A stretch of DNA of 64,000 nucleotides from Parus major (taxonomy: Eukaryota > Chordata > Aves > Passeriformes > Paridae), in contig NC_031768.1 of NCBI RefSeq assembly GCF_001522545.3, positions 97,585,781 through 97,649,780 on the forward strand, in the 5' to 3' direction. A program made the translations under genes and the position numbers. Below, in pieces: positions 50,971-63,342 of the stretch; position 1 is the first letter of the stretch; each line of letters opens with the position of its first letter. The notes beneath the pieces are model-generated. The model had not been told where the DNA came from, ran no database searches, and saw only the letters and a program-made list of their open reading frames with translations.

Positions 50971-52022
50971 ACTTCAAAGAAGTCTTGTGAGCACCTGTGA
51001 AACATCACCATGTTTGATTGTAATTTGGAAAGATATCTTAATTAGTATTTGGTTCCTGTTATTGTTTTTGGGAGGTAGGTGTTTTTTTTCCTTCAACAGA
51101 AAGTTGCACTCTAGTAAAATATCAAGGCATATCACTGGCTGTCTCTATATTAATCTTATTTGTGGTAAAATTATGAAAATGTTCCCTCTGGAAAGTACAG
51201 AAGAGATGTTACAACAGCCAGTGGAGTCAGTTGATACTGAATCTATTGTTTCATACGGGTAAGAAATTTTCATAATTTCATAATGCCAACAAGTGTTACG
51301 TGGCTCAGGTTCAGAAGCTCCAGCTCAGTGTCATGACTGAAGTTTTAGTGTATGGCAGTAAGCTGGAAAAGAAATCAGTAGGAAGTCAGTAAAAACTTAC
51401 TTTGATTGTGTGTTAGTGTGCATAGGTCTCCAAAATGTTAAGCTCTCTCTAACTATATCCTTCAGCGGAACTAAAGGGTTTGTCATGTGGATTAAAAATG
51501 TAAGGGTATGTTCTGCAAATTACTTCCCTTGTGGGGTGCCAGAAAACAGAGAAAACACCATCCAGATTTCACATTTGATATGGATGCCTCTGAAGGGAGA
51601 AGTCCTAGAGTGGAAAATGGGTTTGTAGCACCATTTTTTGTAATTAATCAAGGGTAAACTTCAGAAAAGAGTGCTTTTAGACATGAGTTCATACACGTGT
51701 ACGTTTATGTCCTCATACACATGGAGAGAAGAGTAATAGCACACAACATTATACCAACATCCAAATGAGCCTCTGTGTCCCTTAAAGCCTGACATCTCTG
51801 TATGTGTGTCACATTAAAAGATGCATGTACAAGAGCTGCATATGCATAGTTATGCTTGGGATTCATGTCAGCCAAAAACCTCAGTATGGAAAGAAGACTG
51901 ATGGTATTAGAGCCTCCAAGGTTTCAACAGAGGCTGTTCCTTACCTTTTGTGTATTCCATTAAATTATTGCTCTCAATAGCTTCCCTGTATGCCAATAGT
52001 GTTTATGTTCATATGGCACAGT
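50971..52022. other. AT-rich non-coding stretch
   Basis: No gene recognised. A short open frame beginning at ATG 51173 runs into a good splice-donor-like site at 51259 (GG|GTAAGA), but there is no convincing acceptor or known protein. It is treated as a weak lead only. Confidence 0.5.
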
Positions 52023-52047
52023 AAAAAAATAAAAAAATAAATAAAAA
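52023..52047. repeat. A-rich (AAAAAAAT)n-like repeat
   Basis: A7 runs separated by single Ts, then shorter AAAT units. The pattern matches 23273-23299. It is simple sequence. Confidence 0.85.
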
Positions 52048-52189
52048 TTACCCTGACAAGAATATAATAACTTCAGATAAGAAGAAATAAGTAAGGAAAT
52101 TCAGAACTTCAAAAAGGTGGAGCTACTGGATTGCTTGTGCCTGTGAGAAAACAGGAGTCCCTTCTGGCAATTAGCGGATTTGTTACTCC

Positions 52190-52304
52190 ACTATGGAGCT
52201 ACTCAAAGACTTGGCTCTGGGACACAAATGGCAATAAACCCTGCACCTTCCCTTCTGCAGCTGTTCTGAGTCTGTGTTGGTGACAGCGTGGTGCCAACAA
52301 CTGG
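52190..52304 (+). mobile_element. LTR 3' end with primer-binding-site-like motif, plus strand
   Basis: AATAAACCC (signal 52233-52238) is followed by a U5-like segment ending GTGACA at 52285, a 3-base spacer (GCG), and TGGTGCCAACAACTGG at 52289-52304. A primer-binding site starts with TGG, the complement of the tRNA CCA end, and lies within a few bases of the LTR end, so the geometry fits. The upstream LTR boundary is not visible. Any internal region would continue to the right, but no retroviral protein is recognisable there. The 45.1 kb element shows the same signal-to-TGG layout on the opposite strand. Confidence 0.4.
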
Positions 52305-53956
52305 CATTACAGCACAGTGGCCAACACACAGCCAGCAGTGACCAGAGAGGGCTGTAACAGGGGTAGTCAGAGAGGGTGCAGCATCTCCTCCTTCTGCATT
52401 GTAAAACATACCCTGTTCTCACTTAAATTCTCACACACTTCTCAATTGCCTTTCCATGCCTGTGCAGAGGACACTGAGGCTGTCTCCAGTCATATAAAGT
52501 CTGCTCAGGTGCAAACTTCATACATAAATGAATTGCTCTAATTGTGATGAATCTCAGCCCAAAATATATTCATAAGACTTCCCTTCCCCTAATTTACATA
52601 TCTACAATGCCAGTGTCTTCACCTGAGCTAGTTAGTTCAGCTTTCCTAATTGCTCAAAGTTAGAAGCAAGCACTTTCAAAGATATGTTCATCTACCTTAT
52701 TTTGATTGTGCACTTAGGATGAGATGTACTGCACCACAAAGATGCCTTTTCCTCTACACTGTCTTTGAAGAAGATACAGAATTGAAACAATAAATGTATA
52801 TTTTTCATCAGATTAATCCCTCTATGTTTTTCAAGTCAAAGAACATCTTGTAAAAGACACTTCCTCTAGGTGTCCAAAGGTTCATCCTGTGCCTCAGTCT
52901 TTATGTACAATCTATGTGACAGTTTAATGACCTTAGCTGAGTTTTGTCTATCCTGCTGTGAAATTTTTGTTCTGGAGGGTTATGATGAAGGGGAGAAATC
53001 CTTTTTGAATCACTAAACTTTTAAGAAGCTATCAACTCTCACATGACTTCTACAAAGCCATGTAATATACCTTCAAGGGAGGTTGCCACAACCATGTGAA
53101 TAGGCCAATAGCCATAAACTGTGGCTGCATGGCCAAGCACCTTCAGAAGGTTTCCTAGGGATAGCTGGATGTGCTATAGAGCTGCAGTCCATGGGTAAGT
53201 GCAGTTTCCCCAGCTCTGTGCTGTGCTTCTCTCCAGGGAGAGGAATCTGCCTCAGCCATTCAGAGGCTGAAACTGGATCTGTTGTGTTGCTGGGGCTCCA
53301 ACCATTAATTAGCCTGAGGATTAAGTTTAAGGCCTTCAGCTGACTTTGGAAATGGTCTGGAGCCAAAAGAAGTAGAGTGGCATGAACCTCTCTTTTGTAA
53401 ATGTCTGAAGCTAGTCAGCAGAAGGTGCTACACTTTACAACAGTGTATGAATTTGTCATCTTCGCCTACACCTGCAAATTTTGTGAATTATAGTTACTCT
53501 GCATGGAGGCAAACAATGTAGGAAACATTGTTCTATTTTTTTTTATTAGTCTCATGAATTTTTTACTCAAATAAAATATCAGAAAGTTACACATTTGCAC
53601 CTACATGGGTTTTTTAATATAGTTGTCTACTCTGAATACATCTAATTAACTTACAGCTGAATTTTACATAGAGAGCAACAAAATTCCTTTTGTTAGCAGG
53701 AGATCTGGTTTTGAATGTTCAAACCAGATTCATGTTTGGAGTGATCTATGGGTAGTCTGGAATCCTGTAACAGGGAGGATTTTGTAGAAAATAGCTAGCT
53801 GCCTGGGAGAGTCAAAGAGTAGCTGCTGCAGCAGTAAATCTCTGCCACAGTTTAGCATAAAGGCATATCTAAATGAGGAAACAGAGCCTTGAATTTTAGA
53901 AGCATACACGAGAAATGAAAGTGTCACAGGTAACAAAAAATGGGTATTTCACCTGG

Positions 53957-53962
<6 letters not shown>
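52305..53962. other. Non-coding stretch, possible retroelement remainder at its left end
   Basis: The first few hundred bases may be degraded internal sequence of the element at 52.2 kb, though no reading frame supports it. The 53073-53366 interval is GC-richer with a 97-codon minus-strand frame of no recognised family. The rest is AT-rich. Confidence 0.45.

Positions 53963-53991
<29 letters not shown>
53963..53991. repeat. Pure (AT)n microsatellite, about 14 units
   Basis: Twenty-nine bases of uninterrupted AT repeat. A pure array of this length is likely polymorphic. Confidence 0.95.
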
Positions 53992-53994
<3 letters not shown>

Positions 53995-55827
53995 GCAAAA
54001 CATGCCATGAAATTGGATTCTATGATACATTTCAAAATGAGGAGAAAACCAGCAGATAAATGTTGTTTGTACACTTTCAGCAGTCCTGCAGTCACCTTGT
54101 ACTTAACATTAGCCATGAAATGACAGCAAAATCAAACTCAGTAAATATTTATTTAGCTCTAATCCCTTCAGTTTTCCCCTCTGTTGCTCTTTCACACAAA
54201 TGTGAAAAAGCTGGCACATGTAAACTTCAACTCACTGGTCGTAAGCTAAGGGGATATAGAGCCATTTTAACTTAGAGAGATACTTGCATAAGCAATTAGA
54301 AAACCATTACAGTGTTGCTGTAATGGAGAAGAAAATGTTTAAACTTTGTAGTGTGGTGGCTCTTAACTGACTGGTGGATCAGAGGTTTTCTGTACAAAGG
54401 CCTGAACCCCATCATTTCATGAGGAGAATTTTGTACTGAGGATTTCTGTGCTGCAACCAGGAGCTGACAGATGCTTGGTGGGGTTTTATTGGATCAGCTT
54501 TACATCAGTTCAGAAAAAAATAAGTGAAAGAACATGATCCAAATCCTTCATTTCTTTTGCACCAGCACAGCATTTTTAATAGTTAACACTTGTACACTCT
54601 GGAACTGTGCCATGTATCCTAACTCTTCTCTGCCCATTTTATGAGCCCTGTGTGTTCCATGCCAAAGCTCTGAAGTTGGGTCTGGTGTGTTCCAAACACA
54701 TCTTGTAGATATTCACTTGTGAGTGCCACAAGCTTTCTGCTCCTGTTGCTGTCCCATTCTGCTTCTTCAGCAGATCTCCACGAATTCAGGAAATAAAGCA
54801 ATCTCATGCCTCCCCTTATATCTGGCTATGCAGGATGGCCTTAAGCCAGTTTTTCAAGGAACTCTGTGGGCTCTTGATGAGCTTCTTACCATGGCAGGTT
54901 TTTTCTGCAAAGCTGCCTGGTCATACCCTGTACATCTTTCAGAGGACAATTTGAATTAAGCCAGGCCTATTTGCAGCCCTGACCTCACTCCTTGCTCTAA
55001 CATACTTCAGTTCTGAAAACCTAGATAGGCTGGTCATGCATTCACACAAGGTCTAGACACTTCTAGTCCATTGTGTTACTTGTGAACACTGAAAAGACAA
55101 ATTAATTGCATTGTCACACATTTATGAGGTGTTTTTTTTCTTCCTAAATGTAATTGGGTCTTAAATGATATCCATACATTGGGTTATTGACACCTACAGT
55201 TATTACTAATACATCAGAGCAAATTATGATTATATTTAGTTCAATAATTGCATTGAAATATAGAAAAATCTTCTACATTGAAATAGAAATTAACTTCTTC
55301 TGTGTATTTTTCATTGTAATGCTGCATTCTGTTCTCAGATTACGTGCCTCTAATTATTTTGTCTTTAAAAAATATAGACCACTTGCCAATAAAAAAAAAG
55401 TTGTTTGAAAGAAGAAACCCAAAATGATTCATTAAAATATGTCAAAATAAGCAGTTGGTGATTTTAAAATGAAACATTTCAGATCTTTTTACACTGCTTC
55501 CATATTTTTTCAGCTGTAATTATTTGCCAAATTACATTCATTTGTGTGAACAATTTTGGTCACTTTAAAACTGTACTTTCAGTGACTTTCACAGTAATTG
55601 ATAAAAAAATACCTCTCCCTGCTGTTACAACAATAAAGGATGTAAAAATACTCTCTGCAAAATGGAAAAGGAACAATAGACACAGTCATAACAGCTGAAT
55701 AAGAAAAAATATTTCTGTTTCACAAAAGTAATCCAGTAGTCATTTTCCAACCTGTGTGCATTTAACAGTTGTGAGTGGTCTAAAGCTACATCTAAAAGCT
55801 TTCCAGCACTTCATGTAAAACATTTTT
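53992..55827. other. AT-rich non-coding stretch
   Basis: No gene or repeat family recognised. Open frames of 60-80 codons occur on both strands without recognisable product. Confidence 0.55.
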
Positions 55828-56105
55828 TCATCTCCCAGACTGAAGTTCCTCTCTTGCCTGAGTCTTCATTTGAGTCTCAAATACATATCCCTGCATCAGT
55901 ACTTTAATGACTTCGTTCTTTATCAGGGCCCATGCTGTCTTCTCTGTCTCCTGAAGATGTTTAATGTGATAAACATGATTTGCTAAATAGGGGTTTACGT
56001 GTTTCAGATAACTTTTAGTCTTGGCGATTCTCACTCTCACCAGAAATTCCAGCCTTTTTGAAAATGCTCCCTTGTGAGAAAATCTGATTTGTTTTCTGAC
56101 ATTTT
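55828..56105 (-). other. Candidate coding exon of unknown identity (weak)
   Basis: On the minus strand a splice-acceptor-like TCTTGTTCTAATCAG ends at 56106. An open frame then runs 92 codons to a TGA at 55830-55828. Its predicted product is rich in Lys, Glu, Gln and His with evenly spread Leu, Val and Ile, more protein-like and helix-prone than other frames here. It would be a 3'-terminal coding exon. Against it: no polyadenylation signal (AATAAA) is found in the next few hundred bases downstream on that strand, I do not recognise the protein, and a 90-codon frame can arise by chance in 64 kb. It could also be a decayed exon or nothing. Confidence 0.25.
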
Positions 56106-56849
56106 CTGATTAGAACAAGAGATTTTGGTGTAATTTCCCAATTCACTGTAATCAAGTCAAATCAGCGCTTCTGTACTGTTAAGATGAACACATAGGCTGA
56201 ATTCTACATGTGCCACTGTTTTGGTCATACCAGGCATATAAAACAAAGCATATGCATTAGTCTTTTCAGGATCAGGTTACTCATAAGAAAAGTTGCATCT
56301 AACACACTTATTTAGATAAATATATTCATTCACAGGCAGAAAGATGCAACATATGAGAATGATGGCTGGGTTGCAACTATAATCTTATTTTGTGTAGAAC
56401 ACAAAAATGTTCCTCTGGTAACATACAACTAGAAAACCATAAATTACTGTCTGTCTTCTACCTCTGTGACCTTAACTTTTAAAAGACATACTTATGTGTT
56501 ACTGGTCAGGGACATATAAATATTTAATGGCATAGAGCTCTGCTCATAATGCACCAAAATTAAGGATTATAGCATTTTTCCACCTGGAAAGGAGTTGTGC
56601 AATAGATAATGTATTCTATTTTCCATGCATACAGTGGAGGGTACAATGTCTTCTGTTTATTGACTGAACAAAGCACCAAAATCACCTTTTTGGACAGATT
56701 TCAAACACCCCAGTTCTCATGCAGGGTTCACATCCTTACAAGTGAAGTTATTTATTAGTGCCTCACTTAAGTTGTTTTCTTCCCTCATGGGTTCCTTAAG
56801 GGTATAAGTTACTCCTGTAGACATTCTGAGTAGACACAAGATGAAAATT
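56106..56849. other. AT-rich non-coding stretch
   Basis: I see no gene, RNA gene or recognisable repeat here. If the candidate exon to the left were real, this would be its upstream intron. Confidence 0.5.
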
Positions 56850-57020
56850 TTTCACAGACTAAATAATCAGCCACTGGAATCCTGCCAGGGACTCTCCAAC
56901 ACTGGACACTTTTTAAGATTCAGCTAGGCCATCTTTTCCACGCTATGCTTTTGCCAGAAAAGATTGGACCATATGATCCTTGATATCCCTTCCAAGCCAG
57001 AATTCTATGATTCTATGAAT
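56850..57020 (+). mobile_element. CR1 LINE fragment, 5'-truncated 3' end
   Basis: The segment contains the CR1 3'-UTR hallmarks in order: a CAGCCACTGGAAT-like block, a GGACACTTTTTAAGATTCAGCT-like block in degraded form, GATTGGACCATATGATCCTTGA, TCCCTTCCAAGCC, and terminal ATTCTATG repeats at 57002-57017. CR1 is the dominant LINE of birds and reptiles. It inserts as 5'-truncated copies without poly(A), ending in short direct repeats as here. The copy is old and retains no reverse transcriptase. It is the strongest single taxonomic clue in the window. Confidence 0.9.
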
Positions 57021-57959
57021 CACATTTCTGAGACTGTTAATCAAAACACTAATAATAATAATACAAGTCAGTCTCACTTTGGAGAAGCTTTTTTATTCAT
57101 TTGCCTTTCTGAGAACTTACGACCTTGATGGAGGTGCCTCATGGGAAATTGAAGTGATACAACCAACAAACAATGCAGCTAAAAATTGCTGTCAGGGTTT
57201 AGACTGTGTATTTTACATCAGTCAGACAAAAATCCTTAGAAATTTGATGACAATTTGCTATACATTTTTTGCTATCAAAATGAGAAACTTTTCTGTCCTG
57301 GTGAAAATGTGCTTAGTTTCTTGTTGAATAGCTACATGTTTTTGGGGGCTGTTGGCATTTATGCTTGAACACCGCCTCTCCCCAACAAGATCTGTTAGAA
57401 TCACTCTGCTACTGATATAACCACAACTATTTATGCAGTTTATTTAAACCCCATACTAATAAAAGCATTGCATCATTATAGAGCTCATGACAAACCATCC
57501 ATTTCTGTTATGTTCAAAAGAGTCAGATTTGGCATGTTAGGGGCTCAGGATGGCCAGGACTATCTGCTACTTCTCTGTATTTCCCATTTTACTTACTGTG
57601 AGTTTCATTCAACCGTTTGCCAGAAAAGAACATAACTGATTAAAAATAAAGAATTGCTAAAAATAACATAAAATAATATTTACAGTTTGAAATGGGTAAG
57701 TTAAATATCCAGCCCACTCAAGGCTAGTGGCAGTAGTCTATAGTGGAACATGTAATCTTCTCTGGTAATGCAGTTCATGAACTGGATGTTGCCCTTCCTG
57801 AACCACATTAAATCATTTACACAACCAAACTGAAAATATTAACAAGTTTTTGTGATCATATTATCATAAACTGGTAAGAAATAAAGAAACTATGAGAAAA
57901 AAAACCCATGTACTTCCATGCCCTGCAGAGCCATGAGGTACTGGCTTTTCTCAGATTTG
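57021..57959. other. AT-rich non-coding stretch between two CR1 fragments
   Basis: I see nothing recognisable except a short ATA/ATT run just after the first CR1 and an 82-codon plus-strand frame (57079-57327) with no known product. Confidence 0.5.
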
Positions 57960-58089
57960 TCATTCTAGGTGTCTCTGCCCATGGCAGGGGGATTGGAACT
58001 AGATGGATGATCTGTAAGATTTTTTTACCACCCAAACCTTTCTATGATTCTGTGATTCCACAATTATGTGATTCCATGATTCAATGATA
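57960..58089 (+). mobile_element. CR1 LINE fragment, short 3' end
   Basis: CTGCCCATGGCAGGGGGATT, then GGAACTAGATGGATGATCT, an ACCCAAACC block and a degenerating ATTCTATG/ATTCCATG tail (58040-58089) match the classic CR1 3' terminus. The copy is about 130 bp, with a small GATG duplication in the conserved block. It has the same orientation as the copy 0.9 kb upstream but a clearly different sequence, so it is a separate insertion of another subfamily. Confidence 0.9.
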
Positions 58090-60212
58090 AGAGGGCTGAC
58101 AGATCCTATTGCCCCAAAAGTGAAATATGGCCACCGTTGTGTTTCACAATCAAGTAACTTCAGGAGAAAAATCTGAAGAGCAGAATTTGTCAGGTTGGCA
58201 TCATTTTTCTTGCTCATCAAACTATTTAGAGAGCTTAACTGAAGTAAAAAGTGAAACAGCACAGCAGCTGGTGCAAAAAGATCCTTAAATATTTGATAGA
58301 CGATGTACACATACATGAGAGAAAGCATTGCTTTGGCTGAGAGAGGGAGAATTGCAACAAAGACCTCAATTTATTTTTGCCATTCTGCCCATTATACCTA
58401 GGATTACAGCAGAAAACAAAGAAACAATGGCGTTGTTCCTTTCAAGTGCAAAGCATGACTGACTGCATTTCATTCTGTTCCATCCCTTCCACAGATTAAA
58501 GCCCAAGAGTGACTATTATGTTTTCACACCAAAATATAGATACGTAACTAAATCACTAAATAAAAATGATCATCTGCTGCAGGACAGATGTTAACAAAAC
58601 ATTTGTGGTACAGAAGTGAAATTGATATTAAAAACATTTGCAAACAACTGGATGACTGGCAAGCATCAAAACCCAAGAGATTCGTATTTAATGTTGGTAC
58701 TTTTCTCTAATTCATATGTATTAAAAAAAGAGACACCATATGCTCAGGGGTGGGAACAGGGTGGATATACCAAAGTGACATTATATAGAAACTATAATAA
58801 AATCACTGCTGAAGAATTGATCCCATATGCTGTTGAATGTGCTTGGATATAAAGGAACTGACAAAACATAAATAATTAAATATATAGTTAGGCCTTAAAA
58901 CCTGCTGTTGAAGGATAGTATTGAGGATGCAACTAATTTTATGAGGCATTAGCAGGTGTGGGTTTGTGGGCAGGAGAAATATGTTTTACAGCCTGTGTTT
59001 CTCAAGGTATTTACACCTACATATCACTTAGAGTGAGTTTTCTTTTAAGTGGGCTCCTCTCATTCCTAAAGTCACATAGGAGTGTGTTCTACCACTCAAG
59101 CCTCTATGTCATGGATCATGTCTGATAAATGATGACATTGCAAGAATGTCAGGTGTTTCAGTTACTGTACTCCTCATGTAGAATATTCCTTTAAACTGAT
59201 ATATTCCATGTAAGTTGAAAAGAGGACTTTTGTATTTCTGTTACTGGATGGGCTGATTTGGATAACTTAATCCTTTCTGAGTGGGTTGCTATAAATTAAG
59301 GGAGAAAAACCTCAGGCCTTGTGAACACTTAAATAAGGTGTAGCTGTACCCTTACTCCACCCTCCATTCCCACCAGCTAAAATATTACAAATCCAAACCT
59401 CATTTTTACAGAATCTGAAAACATTTGTGAATTTGGGACAGCTTCCAGAAACTTGCAGAGTATCTCATTCTGGAGGACTGCAACAAGGAAACAGTAAATA
59501 TTTCTGAAATGAAACACTGATACTTCACATTTAAATTATGCTTTTGTTTAAAAACTGACCTAATTTGAAGGGGTCAGAAATGTCTGTCAAAGCCAAAAAA
59601 TTGAGCAATTTTCTTTTTTGGCACAACTCAAATTACATTTTTCCCTGGATGACCAAATAAAAAAATCCACTATTATGTGCTCTTAATCTACTCAGATTTT
59701 GTGCTTGTTACATAATGATTTTGATCAGGAGGTGATTTCTACATAAAACAGTTACATAATTGCAATTTAGGTTTAGTTATTATCAATAAAGGCAGAGTTT
59801 TTTCCTCACAGGTATCAGGCTTTTTGCTTCCTCAGAAATGCAGCTTTCTCTTGTATATGGGAATAATTAAAGAGTTGCAAGATACTTAACACAGATGAAA
59901 ACGCCAGCCTCAATGATGCTTTCATGTGTACCAGTGCTGCTTCTCTTGGTGTAAAGACACACCCTGGGACAGATCTCAGGTTAAAGCAGAGTTTTTGAGA
60001 TTTTTGGTCTGCCTGTAACAGCGTCTATTAAAAAGATGTGTAGAAATGAAGCACTCTTTGTGCACAGAGACTTGTTTTTCAAGTTTAATATGTTCCTTCA
60101 GGTTTTTGGGTTTGTTTTTTTTCCTCAAAGGATCAAAAAGTATGTAAGTGCATTCTGGGCTACCCTTTTCACACTGAAAGTTGAAGGGGAAATTCAGAAT
60201 TCAATTACATAT
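58090..60212. other. AT-rich non-coding stretch
   Basis: No gene recognised. A 79-codon plus-strand frame (58616-58852) has a rather protein-like composition and follows a GTACAG acceptor-like site. No family is recognised and its length is within chance expectation. The 59690-59800 part looks like unique, low-complexity-free AT-rich sequence. Confidence 0.45.
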
Positions 60213-60245
60213 GTAAAAGTAAAGTGTAAAAGTAAAGTGTAAAAG
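60213..60245. repeat. 13-bp tandem repeat, about 2.5 copies
   Basis: GTAAAAGTAAAGT occurs twice without mismatch (60213-60225, 60226-60238) followed by a partial third copy. It is a minisatellite-like slippage product. Confidence 0.95.
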
Positions 60246-61266
60246 CTGCTTAAAATTAATATGCACTCCTCTTTGTCACTCAAGGTTTTAAAATACTTGA
60301 TCTGAGATAAAATGTGCTCAAAAATCATTCAGAGACTGAAACCTCCACTTAGTTTCAGGGCAACATCAATTTTTCTAGGTATTAAAAAAATGGAGAACAG
60401 AAAATGCAGTGTCCACAGGCTTCATACAGTAGAAATCTACAGGTATAATAATGTGACCTCTTATAACTGAACCACGCTATCTTTCAGTCTTATCCTGGTT
60501 TTTAGATTCACAGAAGTTAAGATGGTTTCAAGTATCAAACATGGATGTAAGCAGCAGGAATACAGCATGTTACTGCAGTTACCTTGTGACTTTACCTTGA
60601 TGCATCTTTCATACACTACATCTCCAGGATGTATCCCTAAGGCACAGGCAGGCATAACCTTTGGGTTCATGCACTCCACTTATCACACTGTGGAAAACCT
60701 GCTGCATTTAACTATCAATCCACAGAGGAAAAGACGAGGGGAAAAGAAGAAAAACAAAGTTTACACCATTTTTAGCTGTTAAATTCTTGTCAAGATGTGC
60801 TCATTTCTAAGGGTAAGAATAAGCACTCTCAAGGAAAATGAAAAGACTAAGGGAGGAGCAGTTGAGAAGATGAAGAGAGTAAGTCTAAAAAGAAAAAAGA
60901 GCAAGCTCCTCCAGGGAATTCTAAACCTGCTTCTACTCCCATAATTAAGTGAAGCTAGTGTAACAGTGCAGATACTAAAAATGAATAAATGTTCGCATTA
61001 AAATGAATGTTAAAACTCTCTTTTCCTTTTCCTTGAATCAGGAACTAACCTCCTGCTGGGGCTGAGATCATGTCAGTGAATTGGCACAATGAAAATATCA
61101 TTGCAAAATGTAGGTATGCACTATAAAATTGTGACCTCATTGAAATATACATTTCTTCTTTGGAAGTCATCTTTCTTCTTTTTGACACTGTAGAAAAGAA
61201 GACTGATTTTGGTTATCTATAGTTGTGAGAGAAACCTCTGTAAAGACAGCAATAATCCTCCTACAG
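60246..61266. other. AT-rich non-coding stretch
   Basis: I recognise nothing here except an A/G-rich patch around 60835-60905. Confidence 0.5.
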
Positions 61267-61454
61267 AGCTGGACCAGGACCATCTTGGATAATCATCCCT
61301 CCTCCACCACTAGAGTCTGGATGAAGGGTCTGGATGAAGCAGAGGGTCAGCATCTCTCCCTGGTGAAGGAAGTCAGCCAGACTCTGGAGGTGTGCCTGGA
61401 GGGGTGCTTGGCCACGGGAGAGACCAAAGTCAAGGGCAGGGAACTGCAGTACAG
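61267..61454 (+). other. Candidate exon of unknown identity (weak)
   Basis: A GC-richer 188-base segment is preceded by an acceptor-like CAATAATCCTCCTACAG and followed by a strong donor-like CAG|GTATGT at 61455. One frame stays open throughout (61225-61509), giving a Leu-, Glu-, Gly- and Val-rich sequence. The segment includes a GGTCTGGATGAA block duplicated in tandem. I recognise no protein. It could be an exon of a coding gene, a long non-coding RNA exon or unrelated GC-rich DNA. Neighbouring exons were not found. Confidence 0.22.
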
Positions 61455-63342
61455 GTATGTCCAACTAGCAGCAAGCAGACTGGCAACACCTTCAGCTTCT
61501 GGTAAATAGTTTTAGCCAGGAGCAGCCCCAGGGTGAATGACACCACTTTAGCATCCTCCTTCTGCTGCATCAGCAACTCCCAGCTACAGAACAGGGCATG
61601 GTCCTTTGGGTTTCTTCCCCTCTTTCTAACTTCTAACCACACACCTGCTTTTAAAATGTCATAGTACCATAAGAAGCCCTCACTCACTTGTTCTCTCCTT
61701 TTCCTTTCTTCACCACCCATTCCCTTCACTTTTCTTCTTCTTCTTGCCTTCCTGTGCTCTTTCTGCTCATCTTAGGTATATAATGCATGTGCCCAGAAAG
61801 GTTGTAGTTTTAGAAACAACTATGCAAATTGTGCATCTGTCCAAATAGACATGTATGAATCAAGGATGTTTTGTATTTATTAGTATAAAATATCACAGTT
61901 CAATAAAAATATAAATAAATAGTTAAAGAAGAAGAAAGAAAGGCAAGAAAACAAGCATTCAGAAGGAGAGCAAGAGACCACAGTAAATGAAAGCAGAGCA
62001 GAAAGATAACAGGGAAGGATTGTCTTGCAAATGTGCTTCTGAGAGGAATCCTGAAGTTTTCTGTTCTCTTTGTCAATGAGATAAGTGGAAACAGATCTAA
62101 CTAGAAAGTGTACCATTTCCTCACCTATTATTTTTTGTCTGCCAGAAATGTACAAGGAATTTACTTAGCTGGCTGTGAGTTTTAAATCTCTTGGCTGAGA
62201 CAACAGGAATCACAGTTGCATCGCAGATTGGATGATATGTGCTCCTGATCACTGGTATGAAACACAATGCTGGAGAGTGATTACTGTCAGTAACTACATT
62301 ACTCTTTTGTGACAAAAAGCCTGAGGTCTGGAACTTTTCTGAGACACATGGAGAGCTTGACCACTCTGTGAGCAAGAGAACCAATTTTCTAGTTGTACTT
62401 TGCAATGCAGAAGGAGTCAGACACTCCTATTTCTCCTTAAAGGGATAGCATTTGATTGAAAAAAGATTTAAGTATGTCATCTTTAATAGGATTGGCAAAT
62501 AGATTTAAAAAATATCATATACCGTGCAACTGTATGTTATTCTTGGCTAAGTTAGTTTATTATTTACATCAAAATATTATGATAGATATTTTATGAGGTG
62601 ACAACACATATTGTTTTTCATTATACTGTATGCAAAGAGTGGGAAACATAAGAATAATCCAGCTTTATAATATATTCCTAGTTTTAATAATTTCTGCATA
62701 ACAGTCATGGTTATAGAGCATCCTTCCCCCAAAAATTCCTCAATGATCCAAAAGTATTAAAAACACACTCTACCAAGCCAAACTGTGTGCTGTGGGGTGT
62801 TGTCTGAGCCCTTCCCAAACACATCCATGAATGATCAGAGCAAGGAGTCCACCACTGGGTCAGGAAACGCATGCACATAAATATGCAGACCATGTCCTTT
62901 GGTCTTGCTGGCACTGCTGTCAGTCACGCCTGCTGCACAGCCTACAGAGATGCTTTTCCATTGCTTTCTAGACAAGGAATTGGACAGGCACCTTTCTCCA
63001 TACAGCACAGAAAACAGTCTCTCAGGCAGCAGCTTTGCTGAGGCACAGCCAGAGACAATGACTCTGACTTCAGCTGGAGGGACGATGCAGAAGCGCAACC
63101 ACCTGTTAGTAAATCTCAGAAACTCCATGCAATAACAGGCTAAATATCTCATCCAGCTGGATGCACATGAAAAAATAAAAAGAGGCAAGTTTTGTTTGGG
63201 GTAGCTTTGCTGTGGTTTTATTTTAAAGGGTCATAACGGGTGGTGGTGCACAAGCATCGCCAGGGAGGCCCTGTCCCATCCATTGGAATGGAGGCGAGAG
63301 TGTTGAGAAAAGCACATTGTTCTGCCACAAATCTATTTGCCC
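61455..63342. other. Non-coding stretch with pyrimidine- and purine-rich patches
   Basis: 61680-61775 is pyrimidine-rich on the plus strand, with a TTC run at 61735-61746. 61917-61980 is purine-rich with GAA units. The 62880-63120 part is GC-richer with overlapping frames on both strands (78 and 117 codons), neither recognisable. The rest is AT-rich. Confidence 0.5.

Noticed and set aside
53730..53936. Frame next to the AT microsatellite as a small gene
   Set aside because: Only 68 codons with no conserved feature and no splice or promoter support.
58616..58852. 79-codon frame after an acceptor-like GTACAG
   Set aside because: The acceptor lacks a pyrimidine tract, the frame is of chance length in 64 kb, and no protein family is recognised.
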